This document shows positions 34,376-45,529 of a stretch of 64,000 bases of DNA, piece after piece. Numbering within the stretch: position 1 is the first letter of the stretch; every line of letters begins with the position of its first letter. The notes under the pieces were generated by a model. It had not been told where the DNA came from. It was given only the letters and a program-made list of their open reading frames with translations, and ran no database searches. Made by a program: the position numbers and the translations under genes. Source of the stretch: Homarus americanus (lineage: Eukaryota; Arthropoda; Malacostraca; Decapoda; Nephropidae); assembly GCF_018991925.1 (NCBI RefSeq), contig NW_024735442.1:1-64000 (forward strand), in the 5' to 3' direction.

Positions 34376-34655
34376 ACGTGTATATATGTATATGTACTGT
34401 CACTGAATATGATGCATTTCTTTGTGTACGAACCTCTGTCCTGCATGCCAGTGAACAGTGACATTACCCACATGAATCTGACCTCTATACATATATAGCT
34501 GTTAATGAATATGATGTATTTCTCTGTGTATGAACCTCTGTCCTGTGTGGCAGTGAGAAGTGATACCACCCTCAGTGTCAAGACCTGACTGAATTACTCA
34601 GAATAGGCAAACTGTACTACAAGCCTTGCCAATAAATTTGTTAAACTAAAAAAAA
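34376..34655 (+). mobile_element. LINE 3' UTR fragment (family of 62.5-63.2 kb)
   Basis: Closely matches 62955-63190, including GTGATACCACCCTCAGTGTC, GACCTGACTGAATTACTC and the end TGTTAAAC. The segment holds an internal direct duplication: TGAACCTCTGTCCTG appears twice about 110 bases apart. No coding part is retained. Confidence 0.85.
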
Positions 34656-35542
34656 CTTGCTCTTCGTCAGTGACTTTTAACCGTAACGTCTTCTTGATAG
34701 CGCCTCATGCCTCTTTAACGCCTCTCTCTCTCCCTCTCTCTCTCTCTTGTACGCGGCTGACTCTTACCTCCCCATCTTGAGGACATCACTTGCTCTTCCC
34801 TCTTCCACCTTGGGGACATCTTTTGTCCTTAACTTTCCTCTTGGGTGCGTATTTCACCATTAACCTCTCTTAGAGTGCATCTCTTACCTCTTCCCCTTCT
34901 CTCCCTCCCTCCTCTCCCCCACTTGAGGGTGAAGGCGGGAGGGTCGGGGGGATGGCAGGGAGGACACACCCGCTCAGATAAAAGACACAGTGTAATGTTG
35001 ATGAAGGACGCCTCTGTTCCCGGCCCACATTCTCATTACCTCTTCCCTAGTATTCATCCGCTTCTATATTTAAATAAGTAGATACTTGAGCGGCATAAGG
35101 CGAGTAGTAATAGACATTACATTTACTGCTGCTTAAATTGATTTAGGTAGAGTTGTGTAATGATACAGGTGATAAAACTAACAGCACTTTACGAGAAGAT
35201 TTTCAGATGTAAGTGCGTTGAAGCCATGTTTTTTTCCTCGCTCTCTTTCCTTAACGCATTAATTACACTGGTTTATTTATTTTTCGTTTAAGCTGCATGA
35301 CTGGCGCCACCTTCACCAGCAGCTTGGGAGGTGTAGATAAAATATTCTCTGATGCTAAGGGTATGACGGTCATGAAAAGATGCACATTCATATAATAAAA
35401 CACAACAAAAGATGCGTTTGTTTACAACCTTAGAGCACTGACGCTCTTCGTCTTCCCTCCGTAATATTTGGGATAAAGATGTGTTAACTTCTCAGTCCAG
35501 TAATGATTTTGATATTTTAACTTGATTGGCTAGACTTTACAG
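34656..35542. other. Intergenic sequence with (TC)n patch at 34720-34750
   Basis: No supported gene or repeat family apart from the C/T-rich patch and a weak G-rich run near 34944. Confidence 0.45.
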
Positions 35543-35672
35543 TCTCCCTCTCTCCTGTCTCTCTCTCCTATATCTTTATCTCACTCCCTCTCTCCTATAT
35601 CTTTATCTCACTCCCTCTCTCCTATATCTTTATCTCACTCCCTCTCTCCTATATCTCTCTATCTCACTCTTT
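35543..35672 (+). repeat. Minisatellite, 27-bp unit, about 4 copies
   Basis: Units with CTCCCTCTCTCCTATATCTT followed by TATCTCA. The copies are nearly identical, embedded in T/C-rich DNA. Confidence 0.92.
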
Positions 35673-37140
35673 CTCTAACTAGTTATGTTATTGCACTCAA
35701 AATGTTGTCAATAGTGCATAATCTTTTTTTATTTCCTGCTCTTCTTACATTTATTGTATAACGTGTTCCATTTTCACTTTACATATGTTTTATATTTCCT
35801 AGTTCTCTTTCATTTCATACTTCTATCTTTATAAATCGCGTTTTCTCTTGTCTCTTCGTTCTCTCTCTCTCTCTCCTCCCTCCCTCCCTCCCTCACTCCC
35901 TCTCTGGCAGTGCTGGTTCTAGGGTTTCATGTGGGAGGCGGGAGGTAGGGGGGCAGCTGGGGGGGACGTAACCTGAGCCTTGCATGTGGGGTTTCGCCTC
36001 CCCAAAGTTCTCTTTCCTTTTTGTTTCGGGCATTAGTGTGGTGAGTGTGGTGGTTCTGGCAAGGCGCTGCAGGAGCTACTTGGGGCTGAGGTCGGCGGCT
36101 GGTGAGCGAAGGTGGAGGGGAGGGAGCGGGTCTTGGAAAAAGGTGATTGCTTATGACAGGGTTGGGCCTAACACACATTACACACTCATGCAAGGGTCTT
36201 CACTTCGGATGATGAGTTTACGGCAGTCTTGAAATTCTTCCCCCTTTTTTCCTTACATATATACACACATATACATCAACACACACATATATACACAGCC
36301 TTAAGGTAATTCATAGTGAAGTTATATATGGGAGATCAAGTGTCAGGCATTAGACATTGGCTTGGCTGTTAGAGTTGACTGTGAGTGTGATATATTTCGT
36401 CAAGGGGGCAGACACCACCCCATGTTTTGACAGTGCTCGGGTAACCTCGAGTAGTTAATTTGCATATGAGCAATTGTTACAGCTAAGTTAAGAAGACGCC
36501 ACCTCATTATAATAATAAAATCACCGTCGTCTAGAAGGGGGGGGGGGAGGGAGGAGAAATTTGAGGTGCAGTCTGTATGAGTTTTTCTTTTAATAACGCT
36601 TTAAGTGCCTGGTGGTGAGAACATGAAGTTTGATGTTATCATTGTGTTTAATCTTTCCAGGATGATTGAAGTTTACTGTGTATAATATTTTCATCACTTC
36701 AGTCGATCAGCCTCGTTATCGACGCGACAGGGAGGAGGAGGAGGTAAGAGATAAGGAGGACGAAGGAGATGAGGAGGACGAAGGAGATGAGGAGGAGAAG
36801 GAGAGACTTGCTATTCTGAATAAATTCCCTTCAATGGTCCTCAGGTTAAATTTTCCTTCCAACTCCATGTTACCACTCTTGAGAAAGGCTCACTTAACCA
36901 TCAGGATAAAGATGGCGTCGAATTGCGACTGAAACTCTACTGTAATTAGATGCGTTCTGTCACCTTCAGTTTAGAGAAAAATATTAACTTCAGAAACTTT
37001 GAGACTACAGAACCCAGGTTTGTCTCGTTAACCCCTTCAATGTGATGACTTAACCCCAACCCCTGGAATACTATGCATTAACCCCTTTAGTGTTCAAGGG
37101 GTTAATGTCATTGTACTTAAGGGGTTAACTAACCTTGGTC
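35673..37140. other. Intergenic sequence with low-complexity patches and a hairpin
   Basis: Contains (CT)n at 35860-35900, a G-run at 36538-36548, and a purine-rich patch at 36730-36810 whose frame (Glu/Asp-rich) is low complexity. A perfect 12-bp hairpin, CATTAACCCCTT and AAGGGGTTAATG with 8-base loop, is at 37076-37107. No gene is supported. Confidence 0.5.
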
Positions 37141-37144
37141 AGCC

Positions 37145-37272
37145 ATGAGTTAGTTGTCCCGAGACCTCACTTGGATTACACGGTTCAGTTCTGGTCAACG
37201 TACTAGAGAATGGATATACAATCCTTATAAAGAATTCAGAGTAGGATGACAAGACTAATCCCGGGCATGCAA
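37145..37272 (+). pseudogene. LINE fragment, CR1/Jockey-type
   Basis: Encodes the RPHLDYTVQFW-like block (GAGACCTCACTTGGATTACA) and then RRMTRLIPG-like sequence, matching 55925-56035. The LINE sequence stops at about 37270, where the minus-strand env remnant begins. Confidence 0.7.
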
Positions 37273-37936
37273 ATATTCTGTGAAATAAAGGAGCCACTCT
37301 AACGTCGGGATTGATTTCTGTAACTTAATAACAACCCTCGATACATGGTTAGACTCAGATATTATCGCATTGACTTTTGACTAAAGCAGTAATCGCATGA
37401 AATGTTTGAGAGATAACGCGATTCTGCTGAGATACAGCTTGATGGACAATGTTCATTCGGTCCCCCAATTTAGCTACATCGTCGGCCGTTGCCGTGCTAA
37501 ATAGAGTGCTTTGGATAAGACCCACAAAATTAAATAAACCCCTTTTTCGTCGTGTCTGAGAACGCACTTCTTTTGCAAGATCATCCTCAGACGCTGGTAT
37601 GCTTTTTCCAACAGCAACGAGAAGCTTGCGAAGGTTTAAGAGACGAAAGTGTAGAAGTTCAATAGTTTGTGAAGCCATCGTCGATACGTTAGTAGCTGAA
37701 CGGAGACGCTGTAGGATGCCCAATGCTGATTGTAGTTGCGCGTCGACGTTTTCCATCTGACGGGGAAGCTGGAGCAGTCCATGTAACTCATACTTGATGT
37801 TCACCACGTCCTCAACTATGAGAACGCGTCCAAGGGGTGCAACAAGCGCACCTGGTTTGAAGATTGATGTGGACATGTCTGTCAACACAACGGTGCCACA
37901 ACACAGTAGAAGTAACACAATGATGTTCCAAGCCAT
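37264..37936 (-). pseudogene. Envelope-like protein, baculovirus F / errantivirus Env type, 3'-truncated
   Basis: The open frame 37936-37355 encodes 193 residues. An N-terminal hydrophobic stretch (residues 4-18) looks like a signal peptide. A furin-type basic cluster is followed by a Gly-Leu-Phe-rich segment (about residues 131-150), the fusion-peptide signature of the Baculo_F family. After residue 193 the frame stops at 37355; similarity to the plus-strand copy (7490-7520) resumes in another frame until about 37272, where LINE sequence replaces it. Much of the ectodomain and any transmembrane anchor are therefore missing. In errantiviruses this protein lets the Gypsy-like element leave cells. 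Upstream on the same strand lies the end of an integrase, in the usual pol-env order. Not functional as found. Confidence 0.7.
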
Positions 37937-37974
37937 TCTGTAAGAGATTACACATGTGTTAATATCTACTTGCA

Positions 37975-38460
37975 GAACAAAGTTTCATACAATAGTCATT
38001 TGGCACACTCTGCTTCTGTACAGTCTGTAAAGAGGTGTCAATCACTTCATCATCAACTGTGGGCCATAAATTCTCATGGGTCTTCTTAAGACGGTCCGCA
38101 TGCGCGACATCTGCAATCTGTGCGTTAGGCTCCCAAATTTTAAATTTGTTGCCTGTCTCTTTGGCAATAATGCGGAATGGACCCGAAAATTTAGCCGAAA
38201 GCTTGGAGTTCCTTTCAGGTTCTCATACCATAACAGCATCTCCTACGTTTAACACAACAGGTTTAGCATGTTTATGTTGCTTGACCATCATTTCAGCGCG
38301 TGACGCTGCTAAATGTGATCGTACTTGGGTATGAATATCCGTAAAAACACGGATTTGTTTTGCCGCGAAATCATCCATATTATAAACAGGGTTGGGCGTA
38401 TCCGTAAGTACATCATAAGGTAGATGTTTATCTGTACCACCTGTTGATATGGTAGACTAC
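37975..38460 (-). pseudogene. Gypsy integrase C-terminal region, upstream of env
   Basis: In minus reading, TDTPNPVYNMDD (near 38400) is followed by a basic stretch and then KFSGPFRIIAKETGNKFKIW, which fits the GPY/F module of Gypsy integrases. The sequence ends with ADRLKKTHENLWP before the env start at 37936. A TGA-type break near 38228 and unclear sequence beyond 38460 show decay. The catalytic core is not visible, so only the C-terminus survives. The short spacing to env fits the usual pol-env layout. Confidence 0.7.
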
Positions 38461-38640
38461 GCAAATAACTGTGTCCCACGGCTACGGGACCCCTGATGGC
38501 TCGTCCCTCCCTCACTACGGCACCACCCCAAATTCCTCATACGACACCATTGGCTCCAATTACACCTCAACACCGGACATGCAAACAACGTCGTTCTTTA
38601 TGATGTGCTCATTGTAATAAAAGAGGCCATGTAATTGACG
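38461..38640. other. Intergenic sequence
   Basis: No recognisable feature between the integrase remnant and the following minisatellite. Confidence 0.4.
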
Positions 38641-38885
38641 ACTTACGCTGAGACTTACGCCATACAGCAGGAGGCCAGAATAGTCTAGTACCACACAGCA
38701 GGAAGCCATTTGAGTCTAGTGCCTCATAACAGGAGGCCAGGAGAGTCTAGTGCCACACAATAAGAGGCCAAGAGCGTTTATTGCCACACAAAAGGAGTCC
38801 AGGAGAGTCTAGTGCCACACAGCAGGAGGCCAGGTGAGGCTAGTGCCACACAGCAGGAGACCAGGGAAGTCTAGTGCCACAGAGA
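38641..38885 (+). repeat. Minisatellite, about 31-bp unit, 7 copies
   Basis: Units contain GGAGGCCAGGAGAGTCTAGT and CACACAGCA. Copies are moderately diverged. Confidence 0.9.
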
Positions 38886-39417
38886 ACACCTTAACTGATG
38901 AGGTGGCAGAGGTGCTCATCTTAAGTGCCAGTTATCAAGTGAAGGAGGGGGTGACTCCGTGGGAGCTCTTTCCCAGTCGAGCTTGTTTACAGATTCGATA
39001 CCTCACTCATCTGCTACTGAAGGAGGTCATCACCTTGATCACTACTAAAGAAGAAGGAAGAGATTAGCCAGACGTTAGAATGCCTGGGTCCAGTCAGCCA
39101 AAGGCTCCATAGTTGGAGGGAACCACAGTAAATATCTATAGTAACTGAGGCAAAAGTGTAAATTATCCATATCCACTACACACAAACACACAACAAGCAT
39201 CTACATCTGCATGTACACACACACACACACACCTAACAAACAAAATATTTAAGTCAAAAGACAGAAACACCACACAGATGCCACCGACAGTTCGCCCTCC
39301 CCCCCCTCCCCTTAATGCCTCTCAATAATCGCAATAAGAAATGAAGCATAAAGTGAGTGTGGTTGGTAAGCTGGGGTGATACACCAGCTTACCATCCACG
39401 CTGCCAGGTGAACCAGA
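38886..39417. other. Intergenic sequence, nothing recognised
   Basis: Short (CA)n-like patches at 39180-39232. No gene or family recognised; the frame at 38834-39067 overlaps the minisatellite. Confidence 0.45.
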
Positions 39418-39508
39418 GGCCTGGGGGACTGGAGGACAGGTGCTGGGGGACGAGGACTGGTGGACGAGGGCTGGTGGACAGGTGTTGGGGGACGAGGGCT
39501 GGTGGACA
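39418..39508 (+). repeat. Short GGACGAGGGCTGGTG-type tandem repeat
   Basis: About 5 irregular units built from GGGGGACGAGG, CTGGTGGACAGG and variants. Confidence 0.8.
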
Positions 39509-39544
39509 ATGTTCCTTTTTCTTTCTCTATTGAAGGCTTTTGTT

Positions 39545-39629
39545 AAACCACCAATGTATGTAATAAGTCATTTATGTCCAATGTATATTTTCAGCCTTCG
39601 GGCTGCAGAACTTTTCTAATAAACCGTTA

Positions 39630-39704
<75 letters not shown>
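39545..39704 (+). mobile_element. LINE 3' tail fragment with (ATT)n and (CA)n
   Basis: TATATTTTCAGCC, GGCTGCAG and TAATAAACCGTTAATTATT (39585-39632) match the 3' UTR at 40285-40345. The tail runs into (ATT)n to about 39675 and (CA)n to 39704, and the next copy of the same LINE family begins immediately after. Confidence 0.78.
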
Positions 39705-39706
<2 letters not shown>

Positions 39707-40345
39707 TAGACCACAAACTGGACTGGAAGGCCCATGTAAACAACACCAAGGCAGCCTCGTACCGACTCTACATGCTACGACGACTCATGTCACTTGGGGC
39801 ACCCACGCCGGAGCTGAGGACTATCTGCAACGCATTTATTCTCCCTAAATTAACGTATGCGTCACCAGCCAGGTCGTCTTCTCTCAACTCTACCCAACAA
39901 CGTCAGCTAGAGAAGGTACAGAAGAGGGCCTGCAGAATCATGCTCGGCGCAGACTACTCCGGCTACAACAACGCTCTCTCCACCCTGGAAATACCATCCC
40001 TCAGTGACCTCCACCACCACACACTAGTAAGGTTTGGCAGTGGACTACTGCACCATCGTCATCGCCACCTACTGCCAACGGCAGTCTCCCGTCCACCCCT
40101 TGCAGTCCGCCATTACAAATTTTTTTTTTTATGCAAAACTCAGCCCATAAGAGCCCGCACTGATAGAAATAACAATAGCACCATCCCATCTACTGTTAAA
40201 ATAATAAACAGCTCCTCATTTATGTACTGTACAACCCTGTAAATGTATTGAACGTATATTATTATGTCCAAATCACATGTAAGTTTGTATATTTTCAGCC
40301 ACTGGCTGCAACTCTAATAATAAACCGTTTATTATTAATATTATT
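39705..40345 (+). pseudogene. LINE C-terminal region, 5'-truncated (second family)
   Basis: An almost open reading from 39709 to about 40125: LDHKLDWKAHVNNTKAASY, then LRRLMSLGAPTPELRTICN, KLTYASPARSSS, RQLEKVQKRACRIMLG and LEIPSLSDL. This is the region after the RT catalytic core in LINE ORF2 proteins of the Jockey/I group. RT and endonuclease are absent, and a T-run at 40121-40130 marks the end of clear homology. The 3' UTR ends in AATAAACCG and a (TTATTA) tail. It starts precisely after the (CA)n tract. Confidence 0.8.
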
Positions 40346-40632
40346 ATTTACACAATCTTTGTCACTGTCTCGCTCTCTCTCCACTCCCCCTTCACTATCT
40401 CCCTCTCTCTCCCTCCGCCTCCCTCTCTCAGCAGCACCACAGGTGGAGGTGAACGGGTGAGCTGGCTGGCGTCTCCTCTTAAAATCCATAAAACCTGACC
40501 ACTCAGGGTCTTCACAAGATTGGTTCACCATTGTGGTAATAACAGCTAAGATCAGCTTTGCTAATTTGTTGTCTGAACTATTTTATAATCAGCTACAACG
40601 AGATGTATCGGGTTACACTGCCTTGGTGGAAT

Positions 40633-40668
<36 letters not shown>

Positions 40669-41039
40669 TTGGCCTCACACCCCCTTCAAAAATTAAAAAC
40701 TGTCTCTGTTCCTCTGTTCGCTAGATACGGTCACACTTTGGAAGATAAAAGCTGAAATAAAAACCTAAGACAACACCACGTATCTTAGCTAGTTCCCATA
40801 TAATAGAACTTCCCACACAACAGCATTCCCACATAACAAACACCAACAGCTTACTGACCAGCCTCTACTGTTGCTTCGCCCGCCTCAAAACACAACCAAT
40901 ATCATTTGTCTTCTGATAATATGAGACAACTTATGACAACAAACATGATTATAATGGTTAGTTTTGTCTACAAATAGAGGAATGTGTTTATACGACAGTC
41001 ATGCGTGTTGATAAGTGGTTGAAATTTAACTTAATTTTA
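40346..41039. other. Intergenic sequence with (CT)-rich and (TG)n tracts
   Basis: C/T-rich at 40365-40430 and (TG)n at 40635-40666. No coding feature supported. Confidence 0.5.
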
Positions 41040-41525
41040 CGTGAAGTGCAAGGAGTGATGTTTTGGGGGGCGGGGTGGACAGAGGAAGGGGAGGGAAAGG
41101 GCAGGGAAGAGTGAGAAGGAATAAACAAGAGAGGATGGACAGGGGAGGGGTGGGGTGGACAGAAAAAGAGCAGGGGAAGGGAAATAACAGAATGTGAAGG
41201 AGAAAGGGAAGAGGAGGGCAAGGGGAATAAAGGAAGAGCTATAATGAAGATAGGGGAAGAAAGAAGAGAATACATGGAGGGTAGGGGAGAGGTGGACAGA
41301 AGGAAAAAAGGGGGAGGAAGGAGGAGGCAAAATAAGAGCTAACGCAGAACAAGGAGAAAGGGAAGGACAGAGGGAGATGAGACAGAATGAATGTAAGGGA
41401 GGGAAGAAGAAAGCACGAAAAGGGCTGGGGATGCCAAAGAAAAAGGAGGAGATAGAAAGAACGAGAGTAGGGAGTAAAAGGTAGTAAGGAACGGTAGAGG
41501 AGACAGAAGGTTGGCAAAGCAGGCT
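41040..41525 (+). repeat. Polypurine tract, about 480 bp
   Basis: The plus strand is strongly A/G-rich (GGGGAAGG, GGAGAAAGGG and similar) with few pyrimidines, so the minus-strand frames are S/L/P/F low complexity. It adjoins the LINE at 41.5 kb. Confidence 0.9.
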
Positions 41526-41529
41526 GGCC

Positions 41530-43260
41530 TATCAAACCTACAGTAAATGGTTAATTAATTCACGCTTACTGAAACCAGGACAGCCTGATGTTTTTCGTCC
41601 CATATCACTAACTAGCTGCCTGTGCAAAACCTTCGCGAGGATGATTCTTGGCAGACTCTTGTATAGAATCAGAGAACACGTCTCCTATCATAAATGGCTT
41701 CACCCATGGTAAAGGTGTACATAATTGCATCACCACATTCCTAACTGTGCATGGTGATGAAATGCACAGATACACCACATTTCTTAACCTAAAAGCTGCA
41801 TTTTATATTGCTAATAGGCAACTGATATTGTACGAACTAGCCAAAATGGATATAGGAGGTAGGCTGTTACACTGGATAAGTGGTTACCTAACCAACAGAA
41901 GGGCTGCTGCACTGTTTCAGGGTTACAAAAGTGAAGTTAAGGATATGCAACTTGGTACCCCCTCAAGGTGGAGTACTTAGCCCCACCTTGTTCAATGTTC
42001 TTATGAATGCATTATTAATTTTAATTCCAGACAACCCTAGCAATATCACAATCAGCTATGCTGATGACATTCTTATACATACTAAAACTCATCGTGAAAT
42101 GCAAACCACCCTCGACCATGTACATGCAGCCTGTGAGAACCTCGGTCTTATTATCTTCACTGAGAAAACTAAGGTGATCAACAAACAAGCTTGTAACAGC
42201 AAACGCGGCCCCGCCAAGTTCAAGATAGGCAACAACATTATCGACTATGTTTCTTCTCTTAAATATCTTGGTGTCTCCGTCCCTTGTACCCTACCTGCCA
42301 TACAATAGCTAAGCCGCCAATGTACCGACAGAATGAAACCTCTTAGAAGTGTCGCGGGGTACAGCCCACATCATGGTGCTAATATTAGAATTGTTAAAAC
42401 AATGTACCTAGGCTATATAAGATCTCTGATAGATTACCACGCACCAGCCCTGGTCCTTCGTGACGGGAAAGGCGTTGACAAGCTCGAGAAAATGCATAAT
42501 AAAGCCATCAGAATTATCCCAGGATGTCCCATGAACACTAAAGTACCTAATATGAGGAAATAAACAGTGCGGTATCCTGTATCACACTCGACAGTCACTC
42601 ACTCTCACAACAATGAAAGAAATCTATCATGATCTTGTTTACCAACACCTGATACACTGTCACACACTATGGGGGGCCTCTGGCTCTTCAAAAACACAAT
42701 CTCTGGTTGCTTCACAAAAGAGAGTTGTATGGACAATGACCTACTTGAAAAAAACAGATCACACAAACGAAAAATTTGCTATATTGAAATTTTTAAAATT
42801 CGAAGACATTAACACCTACTGCTGTGCCCTCTTTGTTTACAAATCTATCATTCACTTGCTTGACAATAATTATTTCCAGTTCCGGAATAATCAGAGATAC
42901 AACTTAAGGCACCCAGAGCTACTAGGACTACCCCCCATGCGCTCCTCTCAGTCCCAGACCTCCATATAATATCACGGTGTGAAGGTGTGGAACAACTTAC
43001 CCCCACACATCCGAGCAAAGACTAAGCTCCCTTCCTTTAAATCATCTCTAAAAAATATCTATTGTCGAAGCATTAATATTTCTTGTGTAACACCTACTAT
43101 ATTTACAGTACCTGCTTTTATTGTACCATCAAAACCGTTTTATCGGAAATTTTCATGTAAATAAATAAGTAATTACCATTGCAATAAACATATTTGCCAA
43201 CTAGACATAATCCTGACAGCTCTGTCCTCTTGTTCAACCTTATTACTGTACAACCCAGGT
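41530..43260 (+). pseudogene. LINE with reverse transcriptase (Jockey/I-like), 5'-truncated and frame-shifted
   Basis: RT blocks appear in order: LKPGQPDVFRPISLTSC (41565-41615); LNLKAAFYIANRQLI and LLHWISGYLTNRRAA (41785-41910); PPQGGVLSPTLFNVL (41957-42000); SYADDILIHTKT containing the catalytic YADD (42056-42067); and LKYLGVSV (42259-42282). C-terminal segments follow (42333-42563, 42613-42969, 42979-43164), ending with VWNNLPPHIRAKTKLPSFK and a 3' UTR. Frame changes near 41960, 42310, 42565 and 42970 break it into several pieces. The endonuclease domain is missing. Non-LTR RTs copy their RNA at a nicked target. Diverged tail copies lie at 12266 and 56308. The 3' end is followed by a minus-strand Penelope-like element. 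Confidence 0.85.
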
Positions 43261-43329
43261 TGTACTGCTCCCCCATTATACTTAATGTATGTGCATGTAT
43301 GTGAGTGTATATGTATATATATATGTAAC

Positions 43330-44430
43330 TTCAGGAATGGACTTGTTACGTGGAAAGCGTAGTTTTATAACGAAAAAAAAAGAGCAATCCAATTCAAAAC
43401 CGACAAAAATGACTAGAGACCTATATACAAAGCGAAAATCAGGAAAAAAAAAGTATGAAATAAAATATACAGCGGGGTATTACCGTAATTCAGACGAGCC
43501 TTAATGCGAGAAACATAACAGTTCACTAGAGGCCATATCACAAAGCGACGGCTTTTCTTTATACTGGTGTAATATCTCCATAATGAGGAGGTCTGTATCA
43601 CAGTCACTCCTGCCAAGAACTGAGAAATCAGACGGCGAAAACGGGTGGTCATGTTGGTGGGCGTGGTTACGAATAGCCGAATGTGGTGGTTGTGTTATTA
43701 AATGGCCTGTTCGAACGGAACGGCCCAAGTGTTCATGGATGCGAGTTATCAAATGTCTTTAGTTTTACCTATATATGCTGCCCTACAGCTAGCACACGTA
43801 AATTGATAAACAACTGAGGATTGCAGATGTGTGGGTATGGTGTCTTTAATTTTAAAGAATTTCTTAATTGAACTCTGGGTTTTAAAGATTAGTCTAAGAG
43901 AAATTTGTGGATAGAATTCATTGAAAAACTTCTTAAGTTTATTTCTAAGGGTGAAGCTGAGTGGTCCTGTGTACGGGATGGTGAGATAGATAGAATATTT
44001 AGGGACAGTGTGGATTTGAGGCTGTGTGGGACTAAAAAACCTATTAAGCGTTTTGCCAATATAAGTGTCTGTAAATCTCTTAGGGAAGCCATTATTAAAG
44101 AGTAGTTCCTTTATGTATTTTAGTTCAATATCCAAGTGGAAATAGCTTGAACATATATTAAAGGCTCTGTTGGTAAGAGTATGTACTAGATTACGTTTGT
44201 AATGAAGAGGAATAAAAGATGAAAATTTTGAACTCAAACCAGTGAAAGTTGGTTTTCTGTATAAGGCTGTCTCGAAACTATTATGAAGACGGTGGATATT
44301 AACATCAAAGAATGGAAGAATATTTTCCTTTTCCAATTCACAAGTAAATGTGATGTTGCCACGTTTCGAATTTAAATAATTTAGGAACATAGGGACGTGA
44401 TCAAGTGATCTGAAAATAAAAAAAGTGGAC
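43330..44430 (-). pseudogene. Penelope-like element: RT C-terminus and GIY-YIG endonuclease, truncated
   Basis: On minus the frame from 44471 encodes 240 residues, the first about 14 of which come from the adjacent minisatellite. From 44430 the sequence is PLE-like: ILPFFDVNIHR and LYRKPTFTG (about 44325-44235) are late RT blocks, and near the end CASC and YIGKT (43767-43795) match the zinc-binding and GIY-YIG part of a PLE endonuclease. After a stop at 43749, RIHEHLGRSV continues the endonuclease in another frame, then a C-terminal tail to about 43500 and a 3' part ending near 43330 at an AT tract. The RT fingers and palm (including the catalytic Asp pair) are missing. PLEs are single-ORF retroelements distinct from LINEs and LTR elements. 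Confidence 0.82.
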
Positions 44431-45115
44431 ACCCACCAGTCACCCATAGTACCGGGGAATGTCACACCCACCAGTCACCCACAGCACCGGGGAATGTCAC
44501 ACCCACCAGTCACCCACAGCACCGGGGAATGTGACACCCACCAGTCACTCATAGTACCGGGGAATGTCACACCCACCAATCACCCACAGCACCGGGGAAT
44601 GTGACACCCACCAGTCACCCACGTACTGGGGAATGTGACACCCACCAGTCACTCATACTACCGGGGAATGTCTCACCCACCAGTCACTCACAGTACTGGG
44701 GAGTGTCACACCCACCGGTCACCCACAGTACCGGGGAATGTGACACCCACCAGTCACTCACAGCACCGGGGAGTGTCTCACCCACCAGTCACTCACATTA
44801 CCGGGAATGTCTCACTCACCAGTCACGCACAGTACCGGGAATGTCTCACCCACCAGTCACTCATAGTACCGGGGAATGTCTCACCACCAGTCACACACAG
44901 TACCGGGAGTGTCTCACCTATCAGTCACTCACAGTACCGGGAGTGTCTCACCCACCAGTCACTCACAGTACCGGGAATGTCTCACCCACCAGTCACTCAC
45001 AGTACCGGGGAGTGTCACACCCACCAGTCACTCACAGCACCGGGGAGTGTCTCACTTATCAGTCACTCACAGCACCGGGGAATGTCACACCCACCAGTCA
45101 CTCATAGTTATCAGG
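44430..45115 (+). repeat. Minisatellite, about 35-bp unit, about 19 copies
   Basis: Units share ACCGGGGAATGTCACACCC and CCAGTCACCCACAG, with variants in the TCTCACC and GGGAGTG positions. One to three base length differences occur between units. Multiple overlapping frames are repeat translations. Confidence 0.94.
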
Positions 45116-45529
45116 TAGATGAGTGGGTGAGGGTGTGAGGGGGTGGCGGAAAAGGGGAAAGGGTTAAGGTGAAGAGAGGTGCGAAAAGGGGAGATGGGAG
45201 AGAGAAAAGGCTTGGGGACAGGGAGGGAAGGAGGAAGGGAGGGTGGGAAGGAGAGAGAGAGAAGGGGGAGGGACTGTAAATGAGGGGAGTGGCAACATAT
45301 GTCGTCCATAAACCCTTGGTTCCCTGGGGGCTGGTTGTGGGGCGGTGGTCAGTGACACACACACACACACACATACATTATCACTCATCCTCAACAAACT
45401 ACTACACAAACTTCAGTTAACTCCTACAATAACTTACTTGCTAACTGAACCAATTTTCTTGTTATATGATACACTTCAGATTAATAAAGCTGACGAGATG
45501 AATTATATTGAAGATGCTTCAACAACTGA
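45116..45529. other. Purine-rich tract and intergenic DNA
   Basis: The plus strand is G/A-rich at 45125-45290; a (CA)n tract is at 45354-45373. No gene recognised. Confidence 0.6.

Noticed and set aside
36666..36932. Acidic frame of 88 residues
   Set aside because: Most of it is a (GAGGAGGACGAAGG)-type low-complexity patch; no domain.
44601..45138. 168- and 167-residue plus frames
   Set aside because: Translations of the 35-bp minisatellite.
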